From Haemaphysalis longicornis (taxonomy: Eukaryota > Arthropoda > Arachnida > Ixodida > Ixodidae), in NCBI GenBank assembly GCA_013339765.2, contig CM023449.1, positions 111,601,778 to 111,665,777 on the forward strand: a DNA stretch of 64,000 bases. The letters run 5' to 3'. Positions 43,798 through 54,195 of the stretch are shown piece by piece (position 1 is the stretch's first letter; the number at the start of each line of letters is the position of its first letter). Below the pieces are notes generated by a model. The model was not told the origin of the DNA. It saw nothing but the letters and a program-made list of their open reading frames with translations, and did no database searches. Made by a program: the position numbers and the translations under genes.

Positions 43798-44389
43798 GCG
43801 AATTAGAAATGAGGAACTGAGGGACTCGGTGAAATAAGACAGAAAATAACGGTTGGCAGTCAAGAAAACCTCGGAAAGGGGGGTTGTGGCTGGTCATAGA
43901 AACAGATGAATTTTTTGAGTCAGAAAGAAAGTAGTGAAAAAATTCCCGCCGGGTGGGATCCTCACCCACCATAAAAAAAAGGTTCCTGCATTTTGGCAGC
44001 CGCTTATTCCATAGGGGCGATTTCCCGTGCAAGCCGGGTGAATTTCCCAAGCGTTGTAGTCCCACAGAAAGGCAGAGCGCCAGGCCGGGGAGTCGCTTGT
44101 AACTAGTTTACCCGTAGGTGCCCGGCGCCACCAAGGCGCACGAATGCACATGGTGCCTTCCACATCCACGGTGGACGCTCAACTCACAACCGCCTGTGGC
44201 AGGACATGCCGCCAGACTCTTTCACCCCCGGCAATGGCGCAATGCGGAATAATGGCTGGGGGCCCCGCCTGATGGACAAGGGTCAGGGGCCCCCGCAAGG
44301 GTAAAGGCGCCTTTCCAGGCGGGGATTCCCCTTTCAAGGGTCCGCACTCGACCAGAGACGTGTACCCATTAGAGAAACCGGTGGGTGCT

Positions 44390-44462
44390 CAGCGGTACCA
44401 GGATTCGAACCCAGTACTTCCCGTATACGAGGCGAGTGCTGTACCTCTGAGCCATCGCAGTG
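44390..44462 (-). tRNA. tRNA-like sequence, T1 unit 1, anticodon position CGT (Thr-type)
   Basis: B box GGTTCGAATCC and A-box-like TGGCTCAGAGG are present. The anticodon stem CTCGC/ACGGG (four of five paired, one G-T) encloses loop CTCGTAT with T33 and triplet CGT. The acceptor stem is only partly paired. Confidence 0.5.
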
Positions 44463-44702
44463 GTATTCTTCCTTTCTGACACCACTTTCTTACTGACTCT
44501 AAAAATTCTTCATCTGTTTCTATGACCCACCACATCCTCCCCGGCAATGGCGCAATGCGGAATAATGGCTGGGGGCTCCGCCAGATGGACAAGGGTCAGG
44601 GGCCCCCGCAAGGGTAAAGGCGCCTTTCCAGGCGGGGATTCCCCTTTCAAGGGTCCGCGCTCGACCAGGGACGTGTACCCATTAGAGAAACCGGTGGGTG
44701 CT

Positions 44703-44775
44703 CAGCGGTACCAGGATTCGAACCCAATACCTCCCGTATACGAGGCGACTGCTGTACCTCTGAACCATCGGAGTG
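44703..44775 (-). tRNA. tRNA-like sequence, T1 unit 2, anticodon position CGT (Thr-type)
   Basis: Second tandem copy, 313 bp after the first. It has the same loop CTCGTAT and a few substitutions, which weaken the anticodon stem. Confidence 0.5.
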
Positions 44776-44917
44776 GTATTCTTCCTTTCTGACACCACTT
44801 TCTTACTGACTCGAAAAATTCTTCATCTGTTTCTATGACCCACCACAACCTCCCCTTGGCTTTCCAAAGTTTTCTTGACTACCAACCATTATTTTCTGTC
44901 TGATATCTGAGATAACT

Positions 44918-45002
44918 AAATATATATATATATATCTATCTATATAGATAGAGATATAGATATAGAGAATATATATATATATATAGATTATTATATATAT
45001 AT

Positions 45003-45075
<73 letters not shown>
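44918..45075. repeat. (TA)n tract between T1 and PLE2-left
   Basis: Long AT dinucleotide tract with GATAGA interruptions. Tyr/Ile dipeptide open frames across it are artefacts of the repeat. Confidence 0.9.
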
Positions 45076-45079
<4 letters not shown>

Positions 45080-45114
45080 TCGATAATTCGATTAGTTTTG
45101 CAACGGGCCGGAAG

Positions 45115-46985
45115 AAACATTCAGGTAAAAGTTAGGAACCACTTTCCGATTAACTTGTTTATTATAAATTAGTCCAACACTTTCGGAAGTGGAACTTCCT
45201 ACTTCTGGGACAATGTTTGAATGCACTCAGAACCCTTATGCACACTGCATGCGAGGGATTTCTCCCTTCCTCTTTCTCTTCAAGGAGGGGAATACGCCAG
45301 AAGAAATAACAAATCCAGTAACAAGAGGACACTTGCGGGGCTTGGTGCTGAGAACGAGAGGGTAAAAAGTAAGGGGGGGAAAGAAAAAAAGTGGGAAAAA
45401 AGCCGGAAAGGCCGTGGTTTTAGTGGGAAAACGGCACGGGTGGGGGAAGGGAGCGGGAGCAAAGTTTTGTGTCGGCCACCTGCGGCTGTGATGAAAAGGA
45501 AACTGACAAACCAAATACAGCCAACGCATGAATACAGATGGGAAAGGCGGGGCGGTGCTGTAGTAACTAAGGACGTGGTCTTGGCCCGGTACTTGTTTCG
45601 TGGGTTAACACAGGACAGACCATTACACGGAGAGGCATTGCTTTTACCAAGAAACCGCGGTGATAATTCTACTTTGTTTGCCCTTTGAACGTCCGCGACA
45701 CGGCGACAGAGAAAGGCACTAACGGCAGCCATTGGCGAGCTGCAGATCGGTCAGACGGCGCGAAAGACAGGGATCATGTTTACACAGGGGGACGGTGAGT
45801 TCGGAGAAGGTGAGGAGTGCCCCGTCTGTCCTCGGCGGCAGCATAGAGCAATGTAAACGCACACATACGGCGCGGCATGCGTGAAGTTGAATGGAGGGCC
45901 GAGACAGGAAACCACTGAATTGCGCAACCGCTACGTCTTAACAGAACGTGACAATCTCAAGGTACGGCCAGACTGGCACTGCCGTTCAACGTCACCTCCC
46001 TCTCTCTTCGATATTGTCCCAACGTGGACAGCATTTATCGCGCAGCAGGTCCAGTGCGAGGCTTCGGCGGCTTTTTTGGGCCGCACTCGCGGTCGGTATC
46101 GCCCGTTGTCTGAACTAATGGTGGGTTTTCCTGCAGAAAAAAAAGAGAAAAAACCTTACATTATGGGGGAAGAAGGTGAAACAATGTGCATCCGCGTCCT
46201 GTTGTCAATCAACGTCCGTGGTGCTCCGGAGGCACGACATGCTGCCAGCGCTCTCGGTACTACCCTGCGTCAGCGTTTTGAACCTATAAATTAAATACCA
46301 TTCTTTTTTGTTCGCGGTCCCATTTAGTGTGAAAACCAGTCTTTAGCAGCGGGACTTTAGTTTGGTCGAATGAATGTCATGGGAGGATGACATGTCTAGA
46401 AATGGGCAAGTTCGGTTGTGTTTTAGCTTGAGAATGGTGGTTGTTAAAGCGTATACAGAAGGCGGTTTGTGTTTGTCCGATGTACTGCATGTCACAGATG
46501 TCCCTGTGAAGCATGTAGACGACATGTTGGCTGTCACAGTTTAAATGCGCATTTATTTTGAATACGTAATCTGAGGAGCTGGCTTTAGCAGTAGTGGTGG
46601 TTGTCATGTGTGAACGGTCCTTACAAAGCGTTTTCTTGCATGATGGCATCCCCGTTCAGTGTCCTTAATTGCATTCGTCTTGGCTCTGAGTAACATATCC
46701 TCCAGGTTTTTTCCACGGCGATAAACCACTCGGCGGGCTTTTGGAATATTGAAGACAGCCGGATACTTTGTTGCTGTATAATAACATGTGTCGAAAAAAT
46801 ATTAAGTTTAGGCAACGCAGATGAGTGGGGGAGGACAAGATTTGTCTGGCTTTTTTCATTCCTGGGATTTCCTCCATGTAGAATTTCATCGCGATTTAGG
46901 GTTGCGAGCTCTGTTGATGCAGTCATCGACCACTGCTGCTCGGTACTTTAGAAGAATGAGGGCATTTTTGAGTAGTTGGGAGTTC
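45115..46985 (-). mobile_element. PLE2-left, 3' part of a Penelope-like element
   Basis: Minus-strand copy holding the GIY-YIG end of the protein, then about 1.2 kb of 3' sequence, ending near 45115 beside the (TA)n tract. It is the inverted counterpart of PLE2-right. At the homologous position (about 46055-46085) it preserves the site GCCGCCGAAGCCTCGCACTGG without the Harbinger insertion, and at about 45955-45975 the site without element X. Confidence 0.85.
46377..46985 (-). pseudogene. PLE2-left GIY-YIG region, broken
   Basis: Fragments in two or three frames read LNRDEILHGGNPRNEKSQTN, FQKPAEWFIAVEK (shifted), CKKTLCKDRSHMTTTTTAKA and HVVYMLHRDICDMQYIGQTQT, the last being the GIY-YIG core. 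The protein is cut at the junction minisatellite, so no reverse transcriptase is included. Confidence 0.75.
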
Positions 46986-47040
46986 ACGTCTTTGCATCCA
47001 CGTCTTTGCATCCACGTCTTTCCATCCACGTCTTTGCAAG
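46986..47040. repeat. 14-bp minisatellite at the PLE2 inverted junction
   Basis: About four units of CACGTCTTTGCATC lie exactly between the two head-to-head PLE2 copies. Confidence 0.8.
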
Positions 47041-47883
47041 ATGAGCATTCCCTATTCCCAGGCCAACAGATACCGCAGAATTTGCCCTAACAACACCGAC
47101 TTTGACCACAACTCCCAACAACTCAAAAATGCCCTCATTCTTCAAAAGTACCCAGCAGCAGTGGTCGATGACTCCACCAACAGAGCTCGCAACCTAAATC
47201 GCGAGGAACTTCTACACGGAGGAAATCCCAGGAATGACGGAAGCCAGACAAATCTTGTCCTCACCCACTTATCGGCGTTACCTAAACTTAATATGCTTTC
47301 GAGACATTTTAATATACTGCAACAAAGTAGCCGGCTGTCTTCAATATTCCAAAAGCCCCCCCGAGTGGTTTATTGCCGTGGCAAAAAACCTGAAGGATAT
47401 GTTAGTCAGAGCCAAGACTTGTGCAGTTGAGGGCACTCAACGGGGAGGCCAGTCATGCAAGAAAACGCGTTGTAAGGTCTGTTCACAGATGACGACCACC
47501 ACTATCGCTAAAGCAAGCTCCTTAAATTACGTATTCAAAATAAATGCGCATCTAAACTGTGACAGCCACAATGTCGTCTACATGGTTCAGTGTGACATGT
47601 GTGACACGCCGTACATCGGACAAACAGAAAACGCCTTCCGTATACGCTTTACAACCACCGTTCTCAAGCTAAAACACAACCGAACTTGCCCATTTCAAGA
47701 CATGTCAGCCTCCCAGGACATTCATTCGACCAAAATAAAGTCACTCTGCTAGAGACTGGTTTTCACACTAAACTGGACCGCCAACAAAAAAAAAATCTTG
47801 TCTTATATGTTCAAAACGCTGACGCACGATATCAACGAGAGCGCTGGCAGCATGTCCTGCCTCCGGAAGATCACGGACGTTGA
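47041..47883 (+). pseudogene. PLE2-right GIY-YIG region, frameshifted
   Basis: Starts SIPYSQANRYRRICPNNTDF, the segment that follows the RT in PLE1 (SIPYSQAIRFKR there). It then gives LKNALILQKYPAAVVDD and QKPPRVVYCRGKK (frame 47041-47430), CKKTRCKVCSQMTTTT and NVVYMVQCDMCDTPYIGQT (frame 47234-47752), and a C-terminal block to 47883. The YIG triplet is intact here, unlike in PLE1. Two frameshifts are present and no RT domain is included. Confidence 0.8.
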
Positions 47884-48028
47884 TTGACAACAGGACGTGG
47901 ATGCATATTGTTTCACCTTCCTCCCCCATTATGTAAGGTTTTTTTCTCTCTTTTTTTTCCAGGAAAACCCACCATAAGTTCAGACAACGGGCGCATACCA
48001 AGCGGGAGCGCGGCCCAAAAAAGCCGCC
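47041..48028 (+). mobile_element. PLE2-right, first segment
   Basis: Plus-strand PLE2 from the end of the RT through the GIY-YIG region, up to the Harbinger insertion. The element continues at 54102-54195 and 57757-58628. Confidence 0.85.
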
Positions 48029-48031
48029 TAA
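48029..48031 (+). repeat. Harbinger target duplication TAA, left
   Basis: TAA here and at 54102-54104. Joining the flanks gives GCCGCC-TAA-GCCTCGCACTGG, matching the uninterrupted PLE2-left sequence except for T versus G. TWA is the usual Harbinger target. Confidence 0.85.
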
Positions 48032-48054
48032 TACCCTAGTTGCACGGGCACCCT

Positions 48055-48147
48055 TAACCATGGTTAACCTAACCGCAGTTAGACGTAACCATAGTCGGCC
48101 GGAGTTATACGGCAGACCTAACTGCAGTTAGTCCGCTAACCATGGTC
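48055..48147. promoter_or_regulatory. Subterminal TAAC-N4-GTTA cluster, left end
   Basis: Palindromic sites TAACCATGGTTA (48055-48066), TAACCGCAGTTA (48070-48081) and TAACTGCAGTTA (48119-48130), with partial sites at 48086 and 48137. Spacing is about 15-18 bp or a multiple. TAACNG cores are typical Myb targets, and Harbinger accessory proteins are known to bind subterminal sequences, so these may be binding sites for the element's own Myb-like protein (inference). Confidence 0.65.
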
Positions 48148-48196
48148 CGCGCTAACTTCGGTCGGGTACCTAAGTTTGGGCTTTCAAACTGCCAAC

Positions 48197-50107
48197 ATGG
48201 CGTCGGACGCGATTCCAGGCATGAAGTAGTGCAGCGCGGCGACCGATGCAAAGCGCGCGTTGTGGACGACGGAGACAACGAAGGCGCTAATACACATTTG
48301 GCAGAACAACCTCGAATCCCTCCGCTCCACATGCCGCAACGCAAACATTTACATGAAAATGTTAGACGAACTCAACAACGGGCTACCGGCGGGTGAGGGG
48401 CCGTACACAGTTAAACAATTGTGACAGAAGTTGAACAACCTGGCAAAGCGTTTTAAGTAAGTACCCCTTGATTGAGCTCTGAGTCTATTTTTTAGCAATG
48501 CAGGCTTACCTTGGAAGCTTCGCGAACTGCACATAGTAGTACGCCCGCGCGCATGCGGAGTGGCACCAGTGGCACTGCCGCGCGCGCGCCATACGATCCA
48601 AACAACGAGCCACACTTTATAAGCGGCATGACATCTGCTAGCATGAGTCCAGTGAGGTCATCTCTGTATGGCATGCAGGCCATACAGAGATGGCATGCAG
48701 GCTAACCGCAGCTTGTATCTCTTTTTGAAATAGTGTATGCCATGATTTCTATAATTACATATTTTAAAGGAAGGAGCACCGAGACGGGAAGAGGACTGGC
48801 GGGGAGCCAACAGGCTGGCCCTTCTACGATCTCCTCCGCAAATTCCTTGCGAGCTTACTTCTCAATGATGACGACCTAGTGGAGGAGAACGTGGAGGTAC
48901 TTTTCATTTTCTTACATTATTGTAGCACGCTATTCGTACTAGAAATTATTTGTACATGTACATATGAGTTGAATGTAGCTGAACATGTAGATTTCCGTCT
49001 GCAAATAATAAAGGCTTACACCTTAAATGTATTGCATGTGGATACACATTTTCTTGAAAACACCGGTCTTGGACTTGGTTCAATTTTATTTGATGGATGC
49101 AAAATTTGACGATTTGTGCTGCAGAGCAGCTTTCATACATTTTACAATGTATATGCACTGAATGCAGGCCTGACACGCACAAAAAAAATAAACAGGAATC
49201 ATTGCAGTAGTTGTGACGGAAATTCAACTCCCATCGCTAAAGTCATCCTAAGCCTTCGCTGCATGGGAACGAACACACGGGTAAGCCATTGGGTCACTAA
49301 AGCTGAGCACCAATCAAAAGATGTGGCTCATCTCAAGGGGTGCAAACAGCATTAAGGATTGAGAGAGGCAACCTCATAATAGTAGTGCAAGCTTTCGTCA
49401 TCCGCTCCGTACGTCAACTACAAGTCACTAAAAATACGCAAATCGAACACATCGAAAGAGATATGAGGCCAGTTGGACTTATGAGCCGTAGAGAGAGAAG
49501 GATGAGTCCCTCCTTACAAATAGGTGGGCAAAAAATAAAGTTTTCTCTCTGGCTGCACTGTGTGGCGCAACGAGTTTTGACATGAGGGAATGATGATGTC
49601 CTGTAGTGGAATTGGCAAGTGCGAGTTAATGGAGCCATGTTGTTGTTCACAGTGGCCAGTCGTGGACGAAGCTCCAGAAGAAGCTGAAGTAGTCGCGTCG
49701 TGGGACGACGCAGACGCTGCAATTGATGGGGGACATTCGCCGACTGAGCCTGCGCAAGCCAGCCCCAGTCATGGCGACACCAGCAATGGGCTCGTCGAAA
49801 CTGCTGGCCAAGCCGCCCAAGTGTCAGCGCAACTGCAGCAAGCACTGCTGGGCCAAGCCAATCACAAGCCAGCCCAGCCCATGGCACCAACCCTAATGGA
49901 AGGGCTAGGATGCGGCCAAACGCCTCTGTTTTACAGCAGCTGCTTGCCCTCCACAAGGAGGACTCATTGCGGACCGCCAAAGCGGAAAAGAGGCGCCACC
50001 GGCTACAAGCCCAAATGCTGAGGCTGCAGAGGCAAGCCACTACAGCACAGAGAGGCATGATGGAAATGATGAAACAGTTTTTCGCATCAAGGGCAAACAA
50101 CTTGTAG
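48197..50107 (+). pseudogene. Harbinger accessory gene (Myb/SANT-like), copy B
   Basis: Exon 1 (48197-48456) starts MASDAIPGMK, then an in-frame TAG at codon 11. It then encodes a Myb/SANT-like domain (ALWTTETTKALIHIWQNN, then NIYMKMLDEL), with a TGA in place of an arginine-type codon after TVKQL, and ends KLNNLAKRF. Exon 2 (48770-48896) and exon 3 (49653-50107) match copy A. The 260-nt and 127-nt exons keep phase. In Harbinger elements this protein carries the transposase to the DNA ends and into the nucleus. The two stops and the exon 3 frame change indicate a dead gene. Confidence 0.78.
48659..48692 (+). other. Perfect 14-bp hairpin in accessory intron 1, copy B
   Basis: Same hairpin as in copy A, with identical stem and loop. 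Confidence 0.6.
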
Positions 50108-50429
50108 GCAGGATAGGCAGGAAAACTAGCTGACCAACCCCACGTGTATTTTTCTTCACTGTAATAAAAGCCAAGCCCTAAAGGAATAGCACTAGCGCAA
50201 GCTGTGTAGTTATATTTTACCTTGAAAATGCACAATGATTTCTTTATAATAAGCAATGTTGATATGTTGATGTACGCCCCTAGGTTATGTAGTTTGAAAT
50301 GGTCTTGGCAAATATTTTTATCCACGAATGCTTTTATTTTTAGCTGAGTGGCTAAATCAAGTGACAAAGAGAAAGACACTAAACTTTTCACGTATTTACG
50401 TATATTTACCTGAGAAAGACTATTGTGAT

Positions 50430-51850
50430 TTAAAAAAGCAGCAAGAACAAATAACCCTGTGAAAGACAACACGATTGCTCGAAAAGAAACCAGACACAGC
50501 AGCAACTCTTTCTCAGCAAGACACCACATTTTGGTCAGCGAAAAAAATCAGAACAAACAACTCCCTTTAAGACAGAAACGAATGCTCTAAAGGAAAAGAG
50601 ACAGAGCAGCCATTCTCTAAAAAGATGGTACGTTCTGGTGGCAAGTTAAAAAATTACAGCACTTCCACTCAACGTGAAAGCTGTCGGAAGTGCAGAGTAG
50701 TGATTCACCAGAGGGACTCTGCTGCCATTTTCCACAATTTCATTCTCTTTCTCCCTTTTCCCTTAATGAATTGAACAGAAGCTTCTTCAATGCAATTCAA
50801 TTTTCCCCCTGTCGCAGTGCTTGCACCCCTTCCCCTGAGACAGGCCACATGCCTTTTTTATTTGGTTTCTTGTCTGAAACAGCACGAGCGGGAGCTCCGT
50901 TCTTGGTAGCCTGTATCCGTCTGGATAGCCTGACCGTAAAGAGCCAAGAGGACAGGCTCGGCCCCTCAAGTGCCATGCACTCCAAAAAAAGTGGAAACAG
51001 AACTTGGCACAAGACACACCAATGCTGTAAGCAAACCTAGACCGAGCAATATTCTCCACCAAGACGCAACGTCCTGGTGATAAGTTTAAAAAAAAGAGGT
51101 GGAGAACAGACAACTCTGCGCAAGACAATACGAATGCTTATGCTTGAAACAAAACCAGACAGACCAGCAATTCTTCTAGAGCAAAACAACATTCTAGTGA
51201 CAAAAAATGGTGAACAAACAAGTCTTCACAAAACAACGAATGCCCTAAATAAAATTAGAGCAGCAAACATGACGATGGCACTGCCATAATACGAATGCTC
51301 TAAGCAAACCAAGACCGAGCACCCATTCTCCGACGAGACATGACGTCTTGGCGGTAAGTTAAAAAAAACAAGAAACAGACAACTCTGCGCAAGACAGCAC
51401 GAATGCTCGAAACAAAACCAGACAGACTAGCGATTCTTCTAGACCAAGACCCAATATTCTGGTGACAAAAAAAAGGTGAACTAACAACTCTGTACAAAAC
51501 ACGAATGCTCTGAATGAAATTGGAGCAGTAAAAAACGATGGCATTTCCACAGATGGAATTCCCAGAACACGAATGCTCTAAGCAAACCAAGACCCACCAG
51601 CAATTCTCCAACAAGACGTGATACCTTGGTGGTAAGTTAGAAAAAAAACAAGGAACAGACAGCGCTGCGCAAGACAACACGAATGCTTCAAACTAAACTA
51701 GAACGACTAGCCATTCTTCTAGACCAAGAACCAACATTCCGGTGACAAAAAAAGGGTGAACCAACAACTCTGTACAAAACACGAATGCTGTAAATGAAAC
51801 TAGAGCAGCAAACAGAGCGATGGCACTGCCACAGAGAAAACGGAAATAAC
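50430..51850. repeat. Tandem repeat core of Harbinger, copy B
   Basis: Counterpart of 34020-35440, with the same GAATGCT-containing subunits and a few single-base indels. Confidence 0.75.
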
Positions 51851-51872
51851 ACGAACATACGTTTGCCGTGCC

Positions 51873-53155
51873 CTACTGACTTTTAGCTAGATGCTGAGCA
51901 AGGGCCTCCCTGACTGCCACCCCTAACGGCTCTCTCCGGTTACTTGTGCGGACTGGCTGAGGACGTCTTTCATCGTCACAAGCGGACTGCATCGACACAG
52001 CTTGTGTCGCAGTGGTCCTTGAGCTGCTCACAAATGTTGTGAAGGACACAGGCGGCCCGAACAACACTATTGACATTATCTATGTCAATTCAAGGCCCTT
52101 GGTCACCATTCGGAAGCGCGCCTTGAGCCGTCCAAAGACATTCTCGACAACGCACCTAGCGCTTGACAGTCTATAATGGAATGTCTGTGAGGGAGATCCA
52201 CGAGGACCAGGGCGCGCAAACGGTTTCATGAGGTGTGGCTGCAAGGGGAACGATTGATCTCCGAGGAGAAGCGGACAAACATTCACACCTTCCACAACCT
52301 TTGCCTCCATTCAGAATAATTGACTAGCCAGGACACCTGGCAGCTTCGACCTGCGGAAAACGTTGGAGTCATGGTTCTTCCCGGGTGACCCAACATTTGT
52401 CGGCAAGAACTCGTAGTTGTGGTCAGCAACCGCGAACAGAATGATGCTGTACCAGCCCCTGTAGTTGTAGTAGTCGGAAGCATTCACTGTGGGGGGGGGC
52501 ACACTTCCAAGTGGCAAGCGTCAAGGGCACCAACTCCCTGGGAAAAACCCAGTACTGCCTCTAACTGGCGCAGATGGTCCGCCATTTCGCATGGTCGAAG
52601 GAACCTGATGTACAGATGATCGAAGCGCTGCACGACCACCCGACAGAACTCCCGAAATATAAGGTTTGCCGATGGCCGGCTGACCCCAAACAGGTGGGCC
52701 ACAGTTCTCTCCTCTGCTGAGCTGGCGAGACGGTACAATCCAATGGCCACACGCTTGTCCAAGGGGATCGCTCGACGCTTGTTGGTGTCTTGTCGCCTCA
52801 CTGCACTCGAATGCGTTCACTATGTATGTGAACGTCGTGCGGGCTCACACGAAAGTTTTCTCTGAAGGAAGAGTCGGGGAGATTTGGAAGTGTGGTATCA
52901 TACCACGAACTGCTACGGTGGTACGACCACACATGCCGCTCACGGGAGCAAAGTCGCATGATTGCCGCCATGCGCAGTTTACGCCTCTTGGCCGTCTGCC
53001 GCAGCCCTTCATCTATTTCGTCAATTTCAGCCTGCAGATGTTGCTGTTGCATCTGTAGCTGGTAGATAGCTGCCTCTTTAACGGCAAAGGCAGTCCAAAA
53101 TTGAAGCTCACCGTCAGCCGGACGTATCGTTGAATACCGGTCGGCTAAGAGCCAT
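51873..53155 (-). pseudogene. PIF/Harbinger DDE transposase, copy B
   Basis: Same gene as copy A, with likely start at 53155. It keeps GALDACHLEV, SIILFAVADHNYEF and RCVVENVFGRLKARF, and shares the in-frame TGA (52313-52311). It has extra frameshifts near 53113-53117, 52800, 52082 and 51980 compared with copy A. Whether these are real or consensus errors cannot be told here. Confidence 0.85.
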
Positions 53156-53156
53156 T

Positions 53157-53612
53157 GTTCGCTCATGGGACGAAGTCGTGCGGATCGTCACCCAAAACAA
53201 CACACACTACGCACCTCAAACAAGACGCACTGGACACTTAAACGGAGGCGAAACAGTACCACGCCGCATGAGCGTGCCGACACTTAGCCGACGTTCACTT
53301 ATGTCACTCAAGTCATGTGGACGTCACTTAAACTACCCCACACACACACACACAACGCGCAGCAAACAAAGCACAATGAACACATCACGATAGGTAAAAC
53401 AGCCCCACGTAGCAGAAGCGTTCCGACGCTTGGAGCCACCGTGCTCAATGTGACGCAGTCACGCGAGCGTTACTTGAAACACACACACACACTACGCACA
53501 TTAAACAAAGCACACCGAACACTTCACGACAAGTGAAACAACAGCACGTAAAAGGGTTCCGACGCTTGCAGCCGTCGTTCGCTCATGGGACGCAAGTCAT
53601 GCGGACGTCACA
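53157..53612. repeat. ~140-bp tandem repeats upstream of the transposase, copy B
   Basis: Counterpart of 36749-37203, again four degenerate units with GGACGTCAC-like cores and CA tracts. Confidence 0.6.
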
Positions 53613-54015
53613 CATTACACACGGCAAACACGTCATACTAAATACTTGACCCAACGCGAAACAGTGCAAGCGGTAAAAGGGCAGCAGAAGCGATCCGGAA
53701 TGGCAAAAATACACTCCAACAGCACGACGACGACCCACGATAACGTTTTAACAGCTTTGGCTTTGGCTGACCTCGGCTTGTTGAGTGGCTTCGTTGACAG
53801 CGTTTACGGGTTGTTTTTACATTCGCGCTGTCTAAAAGAAAAAAAAACGTAAGCGTGTGCGCTAAAATAGATAGTTTTGCAACTGCTGTTTGAATAGTTT
53901 GTTATAAACTTGCAACATCTCTTTTTTGTCATTACAGTAGCTGGAACATATTTTTATCTATCGCAATTGCATTGACCCGCTTGACACACACGCTCGGATT
54001 GCGTGTAACAGCAGC

Positions 54016-54078
54016 TGACCATGGTTAGCTCTAACTGCGGTTAAGCTGGGTAACTATAGTTAGGCGTAACCATGGTTA
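54016..54078. promoter_or_regulatory. Subterminal TAAC-N4-GTTA cluster, right end
   Basis: Four sites at 54016-54027 (first base variant), 54032-54043, 54051-54062 and 54067-54078. The central tetranucleotides are CATG, TGCG, TATA and CATG. Spacing is 16, 19 and 16 bp. Confidence 0.65.
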
Positions 54079-54101
54079 GGTGTGCCCGTGTAACTAGAGT
54101 A

Positions 54102-54104
54102 TAA
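54102..54104 (+). repeat. Harbinger target duplication TAA, right
   Basis: Partner of 48029-48031. PLE2 sequence resumes at once with GCCTCGCACTGG. Confidence 0.85.
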
Positions 54105-54195
54105 GCCTCGCACTGGACCTGCTGCGTGATAAATGCTGTCCACGTTGGGACAATATAGAAGAGAGAGGGAGGTGACGTTGAACGGCAGTGCCAGT
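54102..54195 (+). mobile_element. PLE2-right, second segment
   Basis: About 94 bp of PLE2 3' sequence between the Harbinger right end and element X. It matches PLE2-left at about 45965-46060 on the other strand. Confidence 0.85.

Larger units (their letters stand above)
43798..44925. mobile_element. Fold-back, tRNA-containing repeat element (T1)
   Basis: Outer arms of about 100 bp are inverted relative to each other: 43835-43935 (ACAGAAAATAACGGTTGGCAG onward) and about 44800-44905. Inside are about 290 bp of unassigned sequence and two 313-bp direct tandem units starting near 44231 and 44544, each with a tRNA-like part on the minus strand. The arms contain the GAGGGACTCGGT and GGCAGTC blocks also seen in S1 and the terminal array. 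(TA)n tracts flank both sides. No transposase frame is present. Confidence 0.7.
48032..54101. mobile_element. Harbinger transposon, copy B, complete ends (6.07 kb)
   Basis: Terminal inverted repeats start TAC-Y-CTAGTT-R-CACGGGCAC at both ends (48032 onward, and 54101 reading inward), with TAA duplications outside. Inside are the accessory gene (plus), a tandem-repeat core, the transposase (minus) and 140-bp repeats. It is inserted in PLE2-right. Both genes are defective, so movement would have required products from another copy. Confidence 0.93.

Noticed and set aside
44833..45120. Open frames of alternating Tyr and Ile, also at 24905-25261, 16561-16791 and 58893-59195
   Set aside because: They translate (TA)n microsatellites and have no coding meaning.
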